A DNA stretch of 35,474 nt from Deltaproteobacteria bacterium (GCA_013151635.1 JAADHV010000036.1:1-35474), one strand, 5' to 3'. Shown: positions 1 through 6,997, numbered from the stretch's first letter. A program made the numbers and translations. The notes: generated by a model from the letters alone, not told the origin.

Positions 1-366
1 GCAGCAAAAGAGTTTATTTCTTACCTGAAATCATCCTTGACCCTGAGGAACTGGTTCAGACACCATTTTAATAAATTTTCAACAGGCTTGAACAGGGTCT
101 TGACGGTTGACAGCCACCAGGCAGTTATTACCGGGATTAAAAATCACCTGGGAATGGGTGTTATTGCGGCACATATTGTCAGCAAGGACATTAAAAGAGG
201 CAAGATCATTCCCATAAAAACAGCAAAAAAAGATGTAATAAATAAAATATCGCTGGTGCAGCTTCAGGACAAGGTGCCGACCCTGACTGAAAAAATATTT
301 ATTAATTTTTTGAAAAGCGATATTCTTTCATCCGGTAAATCAAAGAAGTTTATGAATATTTCCTGA
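1..366 (+). CDS. LysR-family transcriptional regulator, C-terminal part (5' truncated by window edge)
   Basis: The reading frame is open from base 1 and ends at TGA 364-366, so only the C-terminal part of the gene is present (about 121 residues). The segment around SHQAVITGIKNHLGMGV, followed by IVSKDIKRGKIIPI, is the usual end of a LysR effector-binding domain, where the last strand and helix contact the ligand. An internal TTG at 37 is not the true start, because the frame continues upstream with sensible sequence. The last ~35 residues extend beyond the usual domain end. It lies upstream of azlCD on the same strand and is separated from it by a hairpin and a promoter, so it is probably a separate transcription unit. 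Its target cannot be told from this fragment. Confidence 0.75.
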   Translation, partial: AAKEFISYLKSSLTLRNWFRHHFNKFSTGLNRVLTVDSHQAVITGIKNHLGMGVIAAHIVSKDIKRGKIIPIKTAKKDVINKISLVQLQDKVPTLTEKIFINFLKSDILSSGKSKKFMNIS

Positions 367-371
367 GCCGG

Positions 372-397
372 CAGGATAGTTTTTTGTGAATATCCTG
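372..397 (+). terminator. Possible terminator hairpin after the LysR gene
   Basis: CAGGATA (372-378) and TATCCTG (391-397) form a perfect 7-bp stem with a 12-base loop, starting 6 bases after the stop codon. Only a weak T-rich stretch follows (TCTTTTGAT), so termination may be inefficient. Confidence 0.45.
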
Positions 398-409
398 TCT
401 TTTGATATC

Positions 410-448
410 TTGACAAAATTTATAGTAGTTACTACAATAGTCACTATA
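410..448 (+). promoter_or_regulatory. Sigma70 promoter of azlCD with two overlapping operator boxes
   Basis: TTGACA at 410-415 and TACAAT at 433-438 are separated by 17 bases, a near-consensus sigma70 promoter. TAGTTACTA (426-434) and TAGTCACTA (438-446) are near-identical palindromic boxes 12 bases apart that straddle the -10 element. A protein bound there would block RNA polymerase. The downstream TrmB-type regulator or the upstream LysR protein are candidate ligands; which one binds is inference. Confidence 0.75.
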
Positions 449-497
449 AATATTTTGGTTTGTTTTTTTGGCCATGCCTTACCTGATCTTAAGGATA

Positions 498-1205
498 ATG
501 AAAACCATGACAGGGGAAATTAAAGATGCAGTTAAAGCCGGAATTCCTATTTTCATCGGCTATGTTCCGGCAGCCATTGCATTCGGGATATTATCAAAAA
601 ACTGTGGAATTACTCTTATAGAGTGCTTTTTGTTTTCATCTGCCGTGTTTGCAGGCGCAAGCCAGTTCATTGCGCTAAACCTGCTGAGCATAGGTATGAG
701 TCCGGGCGGTATAATTTTAACCACACTGCTGGTTAATTTCAGGCATTTTTTAATGAGTGCCTGTTTATCCACAAGAACAGGAAAGATTGCCAAAAGATAT
801 TTATTCCTGATTGCTTTTGGAGTTACAGATGAGGTCTTCTCTGTTTTATCATTTAAAACCGGCCGGCTTTCAAAGACTTTTATTTTTATCCTGCAGATAT
901 CTGCTTATTCAGCCTGGGTCGGGGGTACTATGGCAGGCTATATCCTTGGCGGCTTCCTTCCTGAAATCCTGGGTAAAAGCATGGGGGTTGCTCTCTATGC
1001 CCTGCTTCTGGCTATCTTGATACCTGAAATTAAAACATCAATTAAGGCTCTTGTTCTTACCATAGCCTCAGGCCTTTTAAATGTTTTTTTAATTAAGCTT
1101 GATATCCTTCCGAATGGCTGGAGCATTATTGTGTGTATTTTTATCATTGCCCTTGCAGGGTCATTTTTTATTACCACTAAAGTTCAAGAGGAAGTATATG
1201 AATAA
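498..1205 (+). CDS. azlC: AzlC family branched-chain amino acid exporter, large subunit
   Basis: This is a polytopic inner-membrane protein of the AzlC family, the large subunit of the AzlCD (BrnFE-type) exporter for branched-chain amino acids and analogues. The family N-terminus is clear (AGIPIFIGYVPAAIAFGIL), followed by FAGASQFIALNLL and the LVNFRHFLMSACLS motif. The ATG at 498 is preceded by AAGG and fits the usual family length (235 residues). Upstream in-frame starts (TTG 468, ATG 474) would add a non-conserved leader and cannot be excluded. The stop overlaps the azlD start by 8 bases, implying translational coupling. The gene is first in an azlC-azlD-trmB-like operon driven by the promoter at 410-438. 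Substrate assignment rests on the family only. Confidence 0.93.
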   Translation: MKTMTGEIKDAVKAGIPIFIGYVPAAIAFGILSKNCGITLIECFLFSSAVFAGASQFIALNLLSIGMSPGGIILTTLLVNFRHFLMSACLSTRTGKIAKRYLFLIAFGVTDEVFSVLSFKTGRLSKTFIFILQISAYSAWVGGTMAGYILGGFLPEILGKSMGVALYALLLAILIPEIKTSIKALVLTIASGLLNVFLIKLDILPNGWSIIVCIFIIALAGSFFITTKVQEEVYE

Positions 1206-1506
1206 TATTATTATTGTTATCCTTGGTATGGCAGCCGTAACATATGGGCCAAGATTGCTGCCCTTTCTCTGTTTAACAAACAGGCAGATTCCCAAAAGGG
1301 TGGATGCCTTTTTACAATGCATACCGGTTGCGGCAATCGGCGCTTTGATTATTCCGGGTGTATTCAATGCCGTACCGGACAAGCCCGTGGCTGTACTCTC
1401 AGGCATGGCTTTCACGCTTATCTTTGGATTGTGGAGAGGGGGCATAATTATACCGGTGCTGGGTTCTGTGGCAGTAACATATTTTGTTTTATTTTTTACA
1501 GTTTAA
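1198..1506 (+). CDS. azlD: AzlD family small subunit of branched-chain amino acid exporter
   Basis: This 102-residue membrane protein has about three to four hydrophobic helices and partners AzlC in the export complex. Family features are VTYGPRLLPFL near the N-terminus and the FLQCIPVAAIGALIIPG segment. The frame is open upstream to 1099, but ATG 1198 has a good ribosome binding site (AGAGGAAG about 4 bases before it) and gives the normal AzlD length, so the longer form is rejected. It overlaps the 3' end of azlC by 8 bases. The next gene, a TrmB-like regulator, starts 9 bases after its stop, so the three genes form one operon. Confidence 0.92.
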   Translation: MNNIIIVILGMAAVTYGPRLLPFLCLTNRQIPKRVDAFLQCIPVAAIGALIIPGVFNAVPDKPVAVLSGMAFTLIFGLWRGGIIIPVLGSVAVTYFVLFFTV

Positions 1507-1515
1507 GGGTGGTTT

Positions 1516-2358
1516 ATGAATCAGAGCCTTTTAATCATGAACGACATGAAAAAACTTGGATTTTCAGAATACGAATGTAAAGCATATTTAAAACTTCTGG
1601 AAGATTTTCCATTAAACGGGTATGCCCTTAGCAAGAACTCAGGAGTACCAAGATCCAGGATTTATGAGGTCTTAGAGAACCTGATTGATAAGCAGATGGT
1701 GTTTGAGCAGGCCTGTGAGAAAAATAAACTCTATTACCCTGTTGAACCCGATATTTTTATTAAAAAGCTCAAAATCCGCTATGAAGAGGTGTTCTCCAAT
1801 ATATCCAAATTTGCAGAAAAGCTTTATAAAGAAAAACAACAGGACGACAAGCTTGTTGTAATCAAAGGACGGCCAAATATTATCAGTTTTTTAAATCTTT
1901 TAATAAAGGGAGCCCAAAAAAGAATTGCAATATCCATTTGGGAAGAGGAAATAAAAGACTTGACCCTGGAACTGGGTGCGGCACTTCAAAGGGGGGTGAT
2001 TTTGAGGGGGATTTATTTTGGGGAAAACCTTCCCTATGATACACTTGTGCCGCACAGGAGAATAAAAAGGTATATGGCAGAGAAAAAACAAAGATTTCTA
2101 TCCATAATTATTGACAATGCCCATGCTGTATCAGGAATTGTTTCAAGAGGGGAAAAAAGCAAGGTGACCTGGACCCGGGATGAGGGATTTATTGAAATCA
2201 GTGAAGATTATATCGCTCATGATCTTGTTGTAAATCTTTATTCCGCCTCTCTTGAGGGCAAGGCATATACAAGGTTTGAAGATTTTGCTGACAGTGTCCA
2301 CAACCATTATTTTCATTATTCCGATGAAGAGTTTAAAACTTATAAAACATTAAAATAG
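1516..2358 (+). CDS. TrmB-family transcriptional regulator
   Basis: This 280-residue protein has an N-terminal winged helix of the TrmB type (about residues 10-75: GFSEYECKAYLKLLEDFPLNGYALSKNSGVPRSRIYEVLENL, quoted in pieces as GFSEYECKAYLKLL and GVPRSRIYEVLENL). A C-terminal effector domain of about 180 residues resembles the TrmB/phospholipase-D-like sugar-binding region. TrmB proteins are best known from archaea as sugar-responsive regulators, but bacterial members occur. ATG 1516 follows AAGGGTGG at good spacing; ATG 1537 is an alternative. It is the last gene of the azlCD operon, suggesting it controls the exporter and itself through the TAGTnACTA boxes at 426-446. Effector unknown. Confidence 0.8.
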   Translation: MNQSLLIMNDMKKLGFSEYECKAYLKLLEDFPLNGYALSKNSGVPRSRIYEVLENLIDKQMVFEQACEKNKLYYPVEPDIFIKKLKIRYEEVFSNISKFAEKLYKEKQQDDKLVVIKGRPNIISFLNLLIKGAQKRIAISIWEEEIKDLTLELGAALQRGVILRGIYFGENLPYDTLVPHRRIKRYMAEKKQRFLSIIIDNAHAVSGIVSRGEKSKVTWTRDEGFIEISEDYIAHDLVVNLYSASLEGKAYTRFEDFADSVHNHYFHYSDEEFKTYKTLK

Positions 2359-2377
2359 GGCGACGGGAATGATCCAT

Positions 2378-2410
2378 GCCCGGGCAAGGGAGCTGCGCTT
2401 TTGCCCGGGC
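2378..2410. terminator. Convergent terminator between the azl operon and psp operon
   Basis: GCCCGGGCAA (2378-2387) and TTGCCCGGGC (2401-2410) form a perfect 10-bp GC-rich stem with a 13-base loop. It lies between the plus-strand regulator (stop 2358) and the minus-strand pspC (stop 2429). T-rich sequence follows on the plus side, so it likely ends the plus-strand transcript and may also act on the minus strand. Confidence 0.8.
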
Positions 2411-2428
2411 AACCTTTGTTATAAGTTT

Positions 2429-2869
2429 TTATTTTAAATCAAATTCCCTTGAAGTGACGGTATGTTCCATCCTCTGGATTCTACGTTCTATATTGTCAAA
2501 CTTTCTTTTAACCCTCTGTATGGCCGATTGCCTGGAATGGGTATAGGAATCATAAAACTCTTCATCTTCTTTATTGTGCAGAGGGGAAACAGGTTCCATC
2601 TTCAATAACAGGCCTGCAACAATGTACATTACGCCGACCGGCCAGAAACCCGTGAAAAGGAATAAGACCAGGGTGATGATTCTAAACCATAAGACACTGA
2701 AGTTGAAATATTCGCCAAGTCCCCGGCAGACTCCCATGAAGATGCCTCTTCTTGACCGGTAAATTCCATGGCTTGATGCAATGGTTTCAAACCGGTTTTT
2801 CATCCCTCTATAATGGTTTTTGCATTTTTCAAATTTATGGTTTCGTCTATGTCCGCAGTGCCATTTCAT
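2429..2869 (-). CDS. pspC: Phage shock protein C
   Basis: This inner-membrane protein acts as activator/partner of PspA in the envelope-stress response. The PspC domain spans about residues 35-90: GIYRSRRGIFMGVCRGLGEY, then the transmembrane helix LWFRIITLVLFLFTGFWPVG and a second hydrophobic stretch ending LLLKMEP. The last ~55 residues (HNKEDEEFYDSY onward to REFDLK) are charged and probably coiled coil, as in PspC of other proteobacteria. An N-terminal 30-residue basic, Cys/His-bearing leader (MKWHCGHRRNHKFEKCKNH) is longer than in enteric PspC. The start overlaps the pspB stop in an ATGA, typical of coupled translation. It is the last gene of the psp operon; the terminator at 2378-2410 follows. 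Confidence 0.93.
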   Translation of the reverse strand: MKWHCGHRRNHKFEKCKNHYRGMKNRFETIASSHGIYRSRRGIFMGVCRGLGEYFNFSVLWFRIITLVLFLFTGFWPVGVMYIVAGLLLKMEPVSPLHNKEDEEFYDSYTHSRQSAIQRVKRKFDNIERRIQRMEHTVTSREFDLK

Positions 2870-3117
2870 TTGTGAAAATCCTTTCTTTGACGTTCAATCA
2901 GTATGGTTTCAAGTGCTTCCACCCGTTCTTCCATTTTTGACAGCCCGTGATAAATATCCTGGATCATTTTCGTTTCACTGGCCTGGGCCTGTTTATCCTT
3001 TTTTGACAACCCGCCTGTTTTGGAGGCCCTGATGATGCCGATAATAAGTAATCCAAGAGTGGCAGTTAAAAGTATTGCCCCGCCAATGCAGATTCCCACG
3101 ATAAGTGCGCCAGTCAT
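2866..3117 (-). CDS. pspB: Phage shock protein B-like membrane protein
   Basis: This 83-residue protein has one N-terminal transmembrane helix (about residues 4-28, GALIVGICIGGAILLTATLG) and a cytoplasmic coiled coil (IQDIYHGLSKMEERVEALETIL). That architecture and the position between pspA and pspC identify PspB, which with PspC relays membrane stress to PspA-PspF. Sequence conservation in this family is low, so the call leans on architecture and gene order. It lies 36 bases downstream of pspA and overlaps pspC by 4 bases. Confidence 0.85.
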   Translation of the reverse strand: MTGALIVGICIGGAILLTATLGLLIIGIIRASKTGGLSKKDKQAQASETKMIQDIYHGLSKMEERVEALETILIERQRKDFHK

Positions 3118-3153
3118 AATGCTATTGCTCCGGTTTTATTAGTTGTTGATGCT

Positions 3154-3837
3154 TTATGCATTACTTGTATCATCGTTTTTTAAAGATTTGGAGGACTTTA
3201 ATTTATTAAGTTCTTCTTCTATATCGTCGTCTGCCTCAAGTGCATCGAACTGTGCTTCAAGTGTTGAATGCCTGCCATAATCAACAAGCTCTGCCTCTGC
3301 TTCCATCATTTCAATATGATTTTCAAGTTCTTCAAACTTATGCATTACCTCGGCGCTGTCCACACGCCGGATTTCTTCCCTGGCTCTTTTTTTACGTTTT
3401 GCCCGGATATGCCTTTGAACCAGTATTCTTTGTTTTTCCCTGGCTGAGTTGAGTTTGTCCTCAAGCTCCAGGATGTCATCACGGTATTGTTCAATGATTG
3501 CGCTAAGTTCAATTAATTCATTTTCAATGGATTCGGCCTTTCTGGTATATTGTCTTTTTTCCTGAAGTGCTTGCCTTGCAAGATTGTCATTTCCTTTTTT
3601 TACTGCAAGTTCAGCCTTTTGTCCCCAGAAATTATCTTTTTCCTGGATTTCGTCCAGGTATCTTTGAACTTTTTTCTGGCTGGCAATGGCATTGGCACAG
3701 GAAGATTTGATTTCAATCAGGGTGTCTTCCATTTCCCTGATCATAAGTTTGATTAATTTTTCCGGATCTTCTGCATTGTCCAGCATGGCACTTATGTTTG
3801 ATGCTACAATGTCTTTAAATCGTGTAAAAATTCCCAT
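3154..3837 (-). CDS. pspA: Phage shock protein A (PspA/IM30)
   Basis: PspA is a peripheral membrane, ESCRT-III-like coiled-coil protein that binds stressed membranes and inhibits PspF. The start MGIFTRFKDIVASNISAMLD is the conserved membrane-binding amphipathic helix. EDPEKLIKLMIREMEDTL and the long helical region to about residue 190 are the canonical PspA/IM30 fold. Length (227 residues) matches E. coli PspA (222). ATG 3837 is preceded by AGGAGA. It is first gene of pspABC and is transcribed from the sigma54-type promoter at 3927-3943, about 80-90 bases upstream. Confidence 0.97.
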   Translation of the reverse strand: MGIFTRFKDIVASNISAMLDNAEDPEKLIKLMIREMEDTLIEIKSSCANAIASQKKVQRYLDEIQEKDNFWGQKAELAVKKGNDNLARQALQEKRQYTRKAESIENELIELSAIIEQYRDDILELEDKLNSAREKQRILVQRHIRAKRKKRAREEIRRVDSAEVMHKFEELENHIEMMEAEAELVDYGRHSTLEAQFDALEADDDIEEELNKLKSSKSLKNDDTSNA

Positions 3838-3911
3838 TTTGTGTTCTCCTGATGTTTTTTGCTGTTAATTGTTTTAATTGAAAATTTATTTTTTCAATAT
3901 TTATTAATCAA

Positions 3912-4029
3912 TATGGCATTTACCATAGCATTTAGCGTGCCAGTTGAATGATATGTATCAAAAAAGCTGTGATTTCAAATAGTTATAATAGTTGACAAAG
4001 ATGTCGTCTTTATGGTAATATTTACCATA
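3912..4029. promoter_or_regulatory. Shared psp control region: pspF promoter and PspF-type activator sites
   Basis: On the plus strand TTGACA (3992-3997) and TAATAT (4016-4021), 18 bases apart, form a sigma70 promoter for pspF. The -10 is buried in the palindrome TATGGTAATATTTACCATA (4011-4029). A related palindrome TATGGCATTTACCATA (3912-3927) lies at the expected start of the pspA transcript, and a half-site GACCATA occurs near 4043. The 4011-4029 site sits about 70-85 bases upstream of the -24 element, a normal distance for an enhancer. PspF binding there would activate pspA and repress its own gene, as known in E. coli. That these palindromes are the PspF sites is inference. Confidence 0.65.
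3927..3943 (-). promoter_or_regulatory. Sigma54 (RpoN) -24/-12 promoter of pspABC
   Basis: The minus strand reads CTGGCACGCTAAATGCT, matching TGGCACG-N4-TTGCW except one base, with the invariant GG and GC exactly 10 bases apart. Sigma54 dependence and activation by PspF are established for psp operons. The expected start site falls about 3915, giving a leader of roughly 75-80 bases before pspA. Confidence 0.85.
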
Positions 4030-4095
4030 TTCAGGTATTTTTGACCATAAAACAGGATTTTTAGCTAAAAGCTATTTTCTGTTCCAGGAGGGAAT

Positions 4096-5172
4096 ATGGT
4101 ATTATCAGGCAGGGATACAATGGGGGATAGAGGTTTTTTGCCAGAAGCACTGGGGCAGTCAGAGGCTTTTATTGAATTCCAGGAGCAGATATCAAAAGTG
4201 GCGCCTGTTGAACGTCCTGTCCTGATACTTGGTGAACGGGGCACAGGAAAAGAGCTTGCGGCTTCAAGGATTCATTACCTGTCAAAAAGGTGGCAAAAAC
4301 CCAGGGTGACATTGAATTGTTCGGCTTTGACGTCAACCCTGATAGGTTCCGAGTTGTTCGGGTATGAAAAAGGTGCTTTTACAGGCGCGGTTTCCCGCAA
4401 GGCAGGCAGGTTTGAGAAGGCATCAGGGGGAACTCTTTTTTTAGATGAAATCGGGAATATACCCATGGAAGTTCAGGAGAAGATCTTAAGAGTGGTTGAA
4501 TATGGCAGCTTTGAGCGCCTTGGCTCTTCAGATTCCATCCACGTTGATGTACGGATTGTGGCGGCGGCGAACGTGAATCTGGCCTTGATGGCAAAAACCG
4601 GTGAGTTTAAGCAGGATCTTCTTGACAGGCTTTCTTTTGAAGTAATTTATGTGCCGCCGTTAAGGCATAGAAAAGAAGATATCCAGCTTTTGGCAAACCA
4701 TTTTGCAGGAAGAATGGCATTTGAGCTTGGGTGGGATGATATCCCCAAAATTTCTTTTAAAGCTCAAAATGCTCTCGAAGCCTATCCGTGGCCCGGGAAT
4801 ATCAGGGAATTGAAAAATGTCATCGAACGGGCAGTGTATAAGTCTTCAAATCGCAAAATTCAAGAGATATCCTTTGACCCCTTTGATTCACCCTATGGGG
4901 AAACACTGGAAAAACGTATTGTGCAAAAAGAAAAGGCCGGGGCAGCCGGGAGCCCTGCGGCCCTGGGTGAAGCTCCTGCCGGGAAATTTTTCATGCAGGA
5001 TGAAATTTTTAAAAAACCGTTTAAAGAGGCGATTTTGGAACTGGAATATAATCTTGTGTCAAGGGCATTGGAAGAATGCCGGTTTAACCAGAAAAAGGCA
5101 GCCGGAAGGCTTGGATTGTCCTATGACCAGTTCCGGGGTTTAATGAAAAAACATGCCCGGAGGATTGGGTGA
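4096..5172 (+). CDS. pspF: Psp operon transcriptional activator PspF (sigma54 AAA+ enhancer-binding protein)
   Basis: This 358-residue sigma54 activator has no N-terminal receiver or sensor domain, as is typical of PspF. Walker A is GERGTGKE (residues 46-53), the sigma54-contacting loop GAFTGA is at 93-98, Walker B is GTLFLDE (about 112-118), and the sensor II/arginine region WPGNIRELKNVIERA follows. A Fis-type helix-turn-helix closes the protein (NQKKAAGRLGLSYDQFRGLM). A linker of about 50 residues before the helix-turn-helix (EKAGAAGSPAALGEAPAGK) is longer than in enteric PspF. ATG 4096 has AGGAGGG upstream. It is divergent from pspABC and likely autoregulated by the palindrome over its -10. 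Confidence 0.95.
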   Translation: MVLSGRDTMGDRGFLPEALGQSEAFIEFQEQISKVAPVERPVLILGERGTGKELAASRIHYLSKRWQKPRVTLNCSALTSTLIGSELFGYEKGAFTGAVSRKAGRFEKASGGTLFLDEIGNIPMEVQEKILRVVEYGSFERLGSSDSIHVDVRIVAAANVNLALMAKTGEFKQDLLDRLSFEVIYVPPLRHRKEDIQLLANHFAGRMAFELGWDDIPKISFKAQNALEAYPWPGNIRELKNVIERAVYKSSNRKIQEISFDPFDSPYGETLEKRIVQKEKAGAAGSPAALGEAPAGKFFMQDEIFKKPFKEAILELEYNLVSRALEECRFNQKKAAGRLGLSYDQFRGLMKKHARRIG

Positions 5173-5179
5173 GAAAAAA

Positions 5180-5207
5180 GGTTTTGTTCATTATAATGAA
5201 CAAAACC
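5180..5207. repeat. Perfect 28-bp palindrome after pspF containing GTTCAT-N4-ATGAAC
   Basis: The sequence from 5180 to 5207 is perfectly self-complementary (14+14). It starts 7 bases after the pspF stop. No T tract follows on the plus strand; an A6 run precedes it, so as a terminator it would suit the minus strand better. Its core GTTCATTATAATGAAC (5185-5200) recurs as GTTCATAATGATGAAC at 5334-5349, which favours a protein-binding role. Confidence 0.7.
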
Positions 5208-5291
5208 GGCTTAAGGGGAATATCAGTTGGATATTGCGAAATGCCGTGGCGACTGCTGTTATATTATAATTCAAGAACTGATAAAAAGAGG

Positions 5292-5349
5292 TTGACCGGC
5301 ATTGGGTGCATCATGTATCATGTTCGCCATCGTGTTCATAATGATGAAC
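5292..5349 (+). promoter_or_regulatory. Candidate promoter and operator of the ferredoxin-metV operon
   Basis: TTGACC (5292-5297) and TATCAT (5316-5321), 18 bases apart, are a plausible sigma70 promoter. Immediately downstream lies GTTCATAATGATGAAC (5334-5349), a palindrome matching the core of the one at 5180-5207, where a repressor could bind. No other feature was seen in the 240 bases between pspF and the first ferredoxin gene. Confidence 0.5.
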
Positions 5350-5412
5350 GATAATACAAAATGACTCTATGCCTTAAAAAGGTGGAGATGATAATAATGG
5401 AGGTCTTTAACA

Positions 5413-5892
5413 ATGGATGTTAAAACACTCATAATCCATCCGGGAAAATGTAATAATTGCAAGGACTGTGAAACTGCATGTATTGCAACCCGTACAAGTT
5501 TGACCAGTCCTGGTCTGTCCTGTATCCGGATACTTAAAACCAGCGAAGGTGAAGAGTTTTTTTTCCCCATAGCCTGCAAGCAGTGCGAAAATCCGCCCTG
5601 CCTTGCAACCTGCCCTAAAGAAGCGATTTATCGTGATGATGAACTGGGCCTGGTTTTGATTGACCGTCAAAAGTGTGTGGGGTGTGGTATGTGCGCGTCT
5701 GCATGTCCTTTTGGAGCAATGAAAATAGATAATCTGAAGGCCAAATCCTATAAATGCGATCTTTGCGGTGGCGACCCTGAATGTGTGAAAGCCTGCGAGC
5801 CTGCGGCCATTGAATATCAAACCATTGAAATGCTTAAAATACCCAATATGGTTCTTGCGGCAGGAAAGCTTGCGCGGTTGGCAAAACCCTAA
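5413..5892 (+). CDS. CooF/HycB-type polyferredoxin
   Basis: This is a cytoplasmic electron carrier with four predicted [4Fe-4S] clusters, in the family of CooF, HycB and DMSO-reductase beta-type subunits. Cysteine motifs run CNNCKDCETAC (about 14-24), CKQCENPPCLATCP (55-68), CVGCGMCASACP (89-100) and CDLCGGDPECVKAC (about 115-128). The middle PPCLATCPKEAI and the GACPFGA-like region are family hallmarks. ATG 5413 is preceded by GGAGGTC. It is first in a tight operon with another ferredoxin (21-base gap) and MetV. It probably hands electrons between a partner oxidoreductase and MetV/MetF-type methylene-THF reduction; the partner is not in the window. Confidence 0.88.
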   Translation: MDVKTLIIHPGKCNNCKDCETACIATRTSLTSPGLSCIRILKTSEGEEFFFPIACKQCENPPCLATCPKEAIYRDDELGLVLIDRQKCVGCGMCASACPFGAMKIDNLKAKSYKCDLCGGDPECVKACEPAAIEYQTIEMLKIPNMVLAAGKLARLAKP

Positions 5893-5913
5893 AGAATCCA
5901 AGGAGATACTGAC

Positions 5914-6303
5914 ATGTCCTTTTTTAAAGCAAATGAAAATTGCAATGGATGCCTGGCCTGTGTGCAAAATTGCCCTGCAGGTGCATTAAATTATTTTGAT
6001 CAGGAAGATAACCGGAAGATACTGCATAATATGTCTCTTTGTGCCAGGTGCGGTCATTGCTGGAGAATTTGTCCCCAGGATGCCATTGAATTCAAATATT
6101 TGATTACCGGCAGGTTTGATTTGGTGAAAACATTGGATCTCGTCCACTGCAAGGTTTGTGGAGAACCTGTTTGCACGGCAAGCCTTGGTGACGCGGTTTC
6201 AAATAATACTAAAAAGACCGTTGAGGCCCTGTGCCCGGATCATAAAGGGTCAGAACCTGTAAATGTATGGAAAAAGCTTGCCGCCAGGAGAGCTTCCCAA
6301 TAG
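5914..6303 (+). CDS. 2x[4Fe-4S] ferredoxin with C-terminal cysteine-bearing extension
   Basis: This 129-residue iron-sulfur protein has two classical ferredoxin motifs, CNGCLACVQNCP (about 10-21) and CARCGHCWRICP (about 42-53). A C-terminal part with CKVCGEPVC (about 79-87) and a lone later Cys in EALCPDHKG could bind a further metal or cluster. AAGGAGAT precedes the ATG. Lying between the polyferredoxin and metV, it is probably an electron-transfer subunit of the same complex. No precise named family is recognised. Confidence 0.82.
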   Translation: MSFFKANENCNGCLACVQNCPAGALNYFDQEDNRKILHNMSLCARCGHCWRICPQDAIEFKYLITGRFDLVKTLDLVHCKVCGEPVCTASLGDAVSNNTKKTVEALCPDHKGSEPVNVWKKLAARRASQ

Positions 6304-6313
6304 GAGATGATAT

Positions 6314-6997
6314 ATGATAGTCGGCGAACATAAACCAATTGAAGAGATTATAGAGTCAGTAAAACAATATTCAAATGTTCTGGTAGTCGGGTGTCAGACC
6401 TGTGTGTCCGTAAGTCTTACCGGTGGTGACAGGGCAGCAAGATTATTGACAGAAGCACTTGCAAATGCCTTTAAAGATAGTAAAAATTTACATATTTTTG
6501 AAAACAGCATGCTGGAGCGGCAGTGTGAAAGAGACTGGATTGATCCTTTTTTTGAACTTCCCAAAGGTGTGGATGCCATATTGTCACTGGCTTGTGGAGC
6601 AGGAGTTCAGACCATGGCGGATGCTTTTAAAGGTATCCCGGTTTTACCAGGCTTGAATACTACTTTTATCGGTGCATTGGATCAACCAGGTACCCTTAAT
6701 GAAAAGTGTGCCGGCTGCGGGGACTGCATTTTAGCTCTCACAGGCGGTATCTGCCCCATTGCAAGATGTGCCAAACGGCTTTTGAACGGACCCTGCGGCG
6801 GATCATCAAAGGGTAAATGTGAGATCAGTATTTCCATAGGCAGAGACGTGGATTGTGCATGGCATCAGATTGTTGAACGCCTGAAGGAACTTGGCAAATT
6901 GGACAATTATGAAAAAATCAGTGAGGCGAAAAACTGGGCCCCCGGCGGGGCCGGCGGGCCGAGGCAGTTAATTCATCCGGGAGAGCCACCTTTTTAA
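6314..6997 (+). CDS. metV: MetV, zinc/iron-sulfur partner of methylenetetrahydrofolate reductase
   Basis: This is the MTHFR C-terminal domain protein (227 residues) that pairs with MetF in acetogens and sulfate reducers to reduce methylene-THF in the methyl branch of the Wood-Ljungdahl pathway. Cysteine-rich motifs are GCQTCVSVSLTGGDRAARLL (about 27-46), CAGCGDC (about 134-140) and CPIARCAKRLLNGPCGG (about 148-164), the last being the family signature. Start ATG 6314 follows AGGAGATG 10 bases after the preceding ferredoxin gene. No metF or hdrA/mvhD lies next to it, which is unusual. The two ferredoxins upstream suggest an electron input different from the HdrABC-MvhD type. Confidence 0.88.
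   Translation: MIVGEHKPIEEIIESVKQYSNVLVVGCQTCVSVSLTGGDRAARLLTEALANAFKDSKNLHIFENSMLERQCERDWIDPFFELPKGVDAILSLACGAGVQTMADAFKGIPVLPGLNTTFIGALDQPGTLNEKCAGCGDCILALTGGICPIARCAKRLLNGPCGGSSKGKCEISISIGRDVDCAWHQIVERLKELGKLDNYEKISEAKNWAPGGAGGPRQLIHPGEPPF

Noticed and set aside
1099-1197. N-terminal extension of azlD
   Set aside because: The frame overlaps azlC and gives unlikely sequence; ATG 1198 has the proper ribosome binding site and family length.
5180-5207. Rho-independent terminator of pspF
   Set aside because: No T tract follows on the plus strand; the core recurs at 5334-5349, so a binding site is favoured, though a terminator role is not excluded.
5169-5354. 61-residue ORF just after pspF
   Set aside because: It runs through the perfect palindrome and promoter region, has no plausible protein features and overlaps the pspF stop.
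5407-5967. 186-residue antisense ORF opposite the polyferredoxin gene
   Set aside because: It is a shadow of the Cys-rich plus-strand gene; the complementary frame gives the ferredoxin motifs and the ribosome binding site.
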